This document shows, piece by piece, positions 60,643 to 64,000 of a stretch of 64,000 bases of DNA. The stretch comes from Providencia heimbachae ATCC 35613 (GTDB taxonomy: Bacteria > Pseudomonadota > Gammaproteobacteria > Enterobacterales > Enterobacteriaceae), in NCBI RefSeq assembly GCF_001655055.1, contig NZ_LXEW01000027.1, positions 57,840-121,839 on the forward strand, in the 5' to 3' direction. The notes under the pieces were generated by a model, which was not told where the DNA came from, did no database searches, and saw nothing but the letters and a program-made list of their open reading frames with translations. A program made the position numbers and the translations under genes. Position 1 is the first letter of the stretch; each line of letters opens with the position of its first letter.

Positions 60643-62169
60643 ATGGCACTTGCTATCGTTTACACCAGAGCATCAATAGGAATGGATTCTCCACTTGTCA
60701 CTGTCGAAGCGCATATTAGTAATGGACTCCCTGGATTAACTTTAGTTGGTTTGCCTGAAACCGCAGTCAAAGAAGCCAGAGATAGAGTTAGAAGCGCTTT
60801 ACTCAATAGTGGCTTTGAATATCCAGTCAAAAAAATGACAGTTAATTTAGCGCCTGCTGATTTACCCAAAGAAAGTGGCCGCTACGATCTAGCGATTGCT
60901 ATCGCTATTTTGGCTTCTTCAGGACAAATACCTCATGAAAAATTAAACCAATATGAATTTCTAGGCGAGTTAGCGTTATCTGGTATTGTTAGGTATATCA
61001 ATGGCTCAATCCCTGCAGCGCAAGCCGCACTCGCTCATAACAGACAATTAATTCTTTCAATTGAAAATAAGCATCAATTAAATTTATTACCTGACGATAG
61101 TGTTAAATTTGCAGCATCTTTACTTGAACTTTGTCATTTTTTGCATGAAAAGAAAAAATTAACCAGTAATCAGCATCTATCTCAAATACTACAACCCAGT
61201 GACCATGAGTGTGATACCAGTGATATTATCGGGCAAGAACAAGGGAAAAGAGCATTAGAAATCTGTGCTGCTGGTGGACACAATTTATTATTGTTAGGCC
61301 CTCCAGGAACAGGAAAGACAATGTTAGCCAGCAGAATAACCACGCTGTTGCCCCCTCTAACCTCACAAGAAGCTCTAGAAATAGCCGCTCTACATAGTTT
61401 AAGCCATATCATCACGAATGAACCCAATTGGCCTATAAGGCCATTTAGAACGCCTCATCATAGTGCTTCTATTGCTGCGCTTATTGGTGGAGGAAGCCTA
61501 CCTAAACCCGGTGAAATTTCTCTTGCCCACAATGGCATTCTATTCTTAGATGAATTACCTGAATTCAGCCGCTCTGTACTTGATTCTCTACGTGAACCAT
61601 TGGAATCGAGAAAAATAGTTATTTCTCGGGCAAAAGCAAAAGTTACCTTTCCATCTAACTTTCAATTAATTGCAGCATTAAACCCGAGCCCAACAGGGCA
61701 CTATCAAGGAGAAAGAAGCCGTTCCTCTCCATCAAAAATTTTACGCTATCTTTCACGCCTGTCAGGCCCTTTTATTGATAGATTCGATCTTTCCATTGAG
61801 ATCCCGTTACTTCCCCTGGGCACACTGAGTCACCAAACAAACCAAGGTGAAACCAGCGAGCAAATAAGGATAAGAGTGATACAGGCAAGAGATAAACAAA
61901 TGGAGAGAGCAGGAAAGATAAATAGCCAACTAACGTCAAGAGAAACCACACAATTTTGCTTACTAAATAATAAAGACGCATTATTCTTAGAGCATGCACT
62001 TAATAAGTTAGGGCTTTCTATCCGTGCTTGGCATAGGATACTCAGAGTTTCTCGTACTATTGCTGACCTGAGCGCATCAACTCATATTGAAAGAACACAT
62101 TTACTGGAAGCTCTTGGCTATAGAGCGATGGATAAGTTATTGCTTCATTTGCAAAAACAAGTAAGCTGA
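60643..62169 (+). CDS. comM: ComM/YifB, Mg-chelatase-like AAA+ protein
   Basis: AAA+ helicase of the ComM family, 508 aa. N-terminal Lon-like (subunit ChlI) domain with GLPGLTLVGLPETAVKEARDRVR, then Walker A GPPGTGKTMLA near residue 222, FRTPHHSAS, FLDELPEFSRSVLDSLREPLE (Walker B) and a C-terminal helical lid. ComM drives branch migration during natural transformation in Vibrio and Haemophilus; in enterobacteria it is called YifB and its role is not established. GGAGG lies 4-5 nt before the ATG. Next to ilvL as in E. coli. Confidence 0.95.
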   Translation: MALAIVYTRASIGMDSPLVTVEAHISNGLPGLTLVGLPETAVKEARDRVRSALLNSGFEYPVKKMTVNLAPADLPKESGRYDLAIAIAILASSGQIPHEKLNQYEFLGELALSGIVRYINGSIPAAQAALAHNRQLILSIENKHQLNLLPDDSVKFAASLLELCHFLHEKKKLTSNQHLSQILQPSDHECDTSDIIGQEQGKRALEICAAGGHNLLLLGPPGTGKTMLASRITTLLPPLTSQEALEIAALHSLSHIITNEPNWPIRPFRTPHHSASIAALIGGGSLPKPGEISLAHNGILFLDELPEFSRSVLDSLREPLESRKIVISRAKAKVTFPSNFQLIAALNPSPTGHYQGERSRSSPSKILRYLSRLSGPFIDRFDLSIEIPLLPLGTLSHQTNQGETSEQIRIRVIQARDKQMERAGKINSQLTSRETTQFCLLNNKDALFLEHALNKLGLSIRAWHRILRVSRTIADLSASTHIERTHLLEALGYRAMDKLLLHLQKQVS

Positions 62170-62252
62170 GCAGGTTGGAAGGCTAAGAATAAAAAGACTG
62201 ACTATCTGAAATAAGTAAAGGGACCGAAGTCCCTCTCTAATACACAGCGATA

Positions 62253-62591
62253 CTAATCATCCGTGTCAGTATAGTCTTCCGATGGATCTATCTGTGGTTT
62301 ACCACCAGATAAAGTATGGAAACGTTTTGGACGATTAATACGACTAGAATATTTTACCCAAACTTTTTCTTCAGGGGTAACAGGTTCACGCTCACCACGG
62401 CAAACAGCAACGAAAAGTTTCTCTTCTTCTGTTTGCGCAGCTCGTTTACCTGTATCAAGCTCATTAAAAGCTTGACCATGACGCTCTAGCAACTGAGCCT
62501 CTTTGATGGTGAAATCACCATGACGAGAAAAGCCACGTGGGTAATGTTTGTTATCAAAAAAACGATTAGTCGTGATGAAGCTATCTGCCAT
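62253..62591 (-). CDS. maoP: Macrodomain Ori protein MaoP (YifE)
   Basis: 112-aa DNA-organising protein that, with the site maoS, restricts contacts of the Ori macrodomain in E. coli. [44 protein letters not shown] and [13 protein letters not shown] are near-identical. The frame is open three codons earlier, but ATG 62591 has AGGAG 9 nt upstream and gives the E. coli length. It is divergent from hdfR. Confidence 0.95.
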   Translation of the reverse strand: MADSFITTNRFFDNKHYPRGFSRHGDFTIKEAQLLERHGQAFNELDTGKRAAQTEEEKLFVAVCRGEREPVTPEEKVWVKYSSRINRPKRFHTLSGGKPQIDPSEDYTDTDD

Positions 62592-62626
62592 CTGACACAC
62601 TCCTAACTTGTTACAGTCAACTCTAT

Positions 62627-62642
62627 ATGGCGCGGAGTATTA
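62627..62642. promoter_or_regulatory. Candidate maoS site
   Basis: GC-rich island ATGGCGCGGAGTATTA inside the otherwise AT-rich maoP-hdfR intergenic region. maoS of E. coli is a short sequence near maoP; I could not confirm identity from memory, so this is only a candidate from position and composition. Confidence 0.35.
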
Positions 62643-62708
62643 GACAGCATAGACAATCTGTAAAACAAAACATTTAAATCATCACGACAAAAATAATTGG
62701 AGATGTAT

Positions 62709-63560
62709 GTGGACAGCGAGTTATTAAAAACTTTTTTGGAAGTCAGTAGAACCAGACATTTCGGTAGAGCAGCTGAATCTCTCTATTTAACGCAGTCTGC
62801 TGTTAGCTTTCGTATTCGACAATTAGAGACCCAACTTGGTACCAGCTTATTCACTCGGCACCGTAATAATATTCGGTTAACTGCTGCTGGTGAACGCCTT
62901 GTCCCTTATGCTGAATCTTTAATGAATACTTGGCTACAGGCTAAAAAAGAAATATCTCATGCTTCACAACACACTGAATTATCAATTGGTGCCACAGCTT
63001 CACTATGGGAAGGTTATCTCTCTGATTGGGTCGAAGATCTTTATATTCAGCACAATGAATTAAGATTAGAGGCAAGGGTATCTACACGTCAATCTCTTGT
63101 AAAACAATTACATTCAAGGGAGCTAGATCTGTTAATTGCAACAGAACCGCCTAAAATGGATGAGTTTGAAAGCACCATTATAGGGTCCATTGAATTGCAA
63201 TTAATGTCTTCACAAAAAAATATTGCTCTCACTAAATACAACTATATTAAACTAGAATGGGGAGCAGACTTTCACCCTAAAGACGAATCAGCGCTAACAC
63301 AGGGCGACACCCCTGTAATGGTCACGACATCCGCACATATTACCCGCCAATTACTCCCTGTATCGCTTTCTGCGGCGTTTTTACCTGCACACTGGGTTAT
63401 TCAATACCCTGACCTAAAAACACTCTCAGAAACTGCAATTATTAAACCTATCTATGCTATTTGGTTACAGAAAAATGACCAACAAGCACTAATTAATCAA
63501 TTAATTAAGACACCTATCAAAAATGCTCGGCTTAATGATGACATTGCAGAAGATAAGTAA
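62709..63560 (+). CDS. hdfR: LysR-type regulator HdfR
   Basis: LysR-family regulator; in E. coli it represses flhDC and is itself repressed by H-NS. N-terminal helix-turn-helix [37 protein letters not shown] is almost identical to E. coli. The frame is open from ATG 62697, but the GTG at 62709 has GGAG 8 nt upstream and gives MDSELLKTF..., aligning with the E. coli start, 283 aa. The C-terminal inducer domain is more divergent. Confidence 0.94.
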   Translation: MDSELLKTFLEVSRTRHFGRAAESLYLTQSAVSFRIRQLETQLGTSLFTRHRNNIRLTAAGERLVPYAESLMNTWLQAKKEISHASQHTELSIGATASLWEGYLSDWVEDLYIQHNELRLEARVSTRQSLVKQLHSRELDLLIATEPPKMDEFESTIIGSIELQLMSSQKNIALTKYNYIKLEWGADFHPKDESALTQGDTPVMVTTSAHITRQLLPVSLSAAFLPAHWVIQYPDLKTLSETAIIKPIYAIWLQKNDQQALINQLIKTPIKNARLNDDIAEDK

Positions 63561-63561
63561 T

Positions 63562-63601
63562 TTAGATTAATTATCCTTTAACTAAACGATGATTAATCTA
63601 A
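63562..63601 (+). terminator. Hairpin after hdfR
   Basis: Perfect 10-bp AT-rich stem TTAGATTAAT/ATTAATCTAA, beginning 2 nt after the hdfR stop. Weak because of base content; no long T-tract. Confidence 0.45.
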
Positions 63602-63755
63602 AACCAAATAAAAATCTAATTATTTTCCCGATTAATTTATAGATATAGCTGTATTAGCCTTTCAATACAAAAATAAAATCACTCTAACTTATTAATAATT
63701 AATAAATTATACTGCTATTGTTTTTTGATAAAATAGAATAGTACTCAGGTGACCA

Positions 63756-63773
63756 TATAAAATGCATTTTATA
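63756..63773. repeat. 18-bp perfect palindrome
   Basis: TATAAAATGCATTTTATA, a perfect dyad in the otherwise featureless AT-rich spacer (63602-63855) between hdfR and the tRNA terminator. It may be an operator or a chance AT palindrome. A tiny ORF (MPGKLK) with an AAAGGAAG site follows at 63794. Confidence 0.5.
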
Positions 63774-63855
63774 GATCAGATAGAAAGGAAGACATGCCTG
63801 GAAAGCTGAAGTGATAAGCTATTCAAAAATCACAAATAGTCAAATTTCAGATAAA

Positions 63856-63882
63856 GAAAAACCCGACCAAAATAATCGGGTT
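63856..63882 (-). terminator. Rho-independent terminator after tRNA-Trp
   Basis: On the minus strand AACCCGA, 9-nt loop, TCGGGTT followed by Ts, 40 nt after tRNA-Trp. Likely the end of an rRNA operon (rrnC position). Confidence 0.88.
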
Positions 63883-63921
63883 ATCAATAGATACTTCTTT
63901 TATTATTACTTAATTGGTAAC

Positions 63922-63997
63922 TGGCAGGGGCGGAGAGACTCGAACTCCCAACACCCGGTTTTGGAGACCGGTGCTCTACCAATTGAACTACGCCCCT
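63922..63997 (-). tRNA. trpT: tRNA-Trp (anticodon CCA)
   Basis: 76-nt tRNA, acceptor AGGGGCG, anticodon CCA in CTCCAAA, T-arm GGGAGTTCGAGTCTCTC and encoded CCA. In E. coli trpT follows aspT at the end of rrnC next to hdfR, so an rRNA operon on the minus strand probably lies just beyond the window. Confidence 0.97.
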
Positions 63998-64000
63998 AAA

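Overview
The window is a chromosomal segment of a gamma-proteobacterium of the order Enterobacterales. Gene content, moderately AT-rich composition and protein sequences close to but distinct from E. coli point to Morganellaceae, most likely Providencia (inference; no 16S is present). It is the classical enterobacterial stretch recQ-pldA ... uvrD-xerC-dapF-cyaA-hemCDXY ... ECA cluster-rho-trxA-rhlB-gppA-rep-ilv-hdfR, ending in the tRNA-Trp that normally closes the rrnC operon.

Layout. 1-3.8 kb: recQ (cut by the window edge), pldA, yigI, rarD. 3.8-12.4 kb: an accessory block where E. coli has corA/yigFG. It holds a PuuP-like amino acid/polyamine permease, a YtcJ-like amidohydrolase, the ribosome-repair pair rtcB2-prfH with an unannotated 14-codon leader ORF, two AT-rich orphan genes and a 2OG-Fe(II) oxygenase. 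12.4-18 kb: uvrD (with LexA box), yigB, xerC, yigA (DUF484), dapF, lptM on the minus strand. 18.2-26 kb: cyaY, then cyaA (minus; TTG start, CRP site) divergent from hemCDXY. 26-28 kb: a 75-aa membrane protein, the sRNA GlmZ (minus) with a sigma-54 promoter and two GlrR boxes, and the tRNA cluster Arg-His-Leu-Pro. 28-42.6 kb: thrP and the complete enterobacterial common antigen (ECA) operon wecA-wzzE-wecB-wecC-rffG-rffH-wecD-wecE-wzxE-wecF-wzyE-wecG. 43.2-50.5 kb: rho, trxA, rhlB, gppA, rep. 51-60.2 kb: ilvC/ilvY and the attenuated ilvLGMEDA operon with intact ilvG. 60.6-64 kb: comM, maoP, hdfR, tRNA-Trp.

How the genes work together. The ECA genes make UDP-ManNAcA and dTDP-Fuc4NAc, assemble lipid III from undecaprenyl-PP-GlcNAc, flip it and polymerise it. 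The ilv genes form the whole isoleucine/valine pathway, with ilvL attenuation for ilvGMEDA and IlvY control of ilvC. hemCDXY makes uroporphyrinogen III. GlmZ connects envelope sensing by GlrK/GlrR to amino-sugar supply (GlmS), which feeds ECA and peptidoglycan.

Most of the window is ordinary core chromosome. The parts least explained are the accessory block at 3.8-12.4 kb, especially the leader ORF before rtcB2-prfH and the two orphan proteins, and the duplicated terminator-plus-palindrome unit downstream of ilvC. Several starts were moved inward from the longest reading frame using ribosome binding sites and family lengths; each case is stated. No CRISPR array, insertion sequence or prophage was seen.
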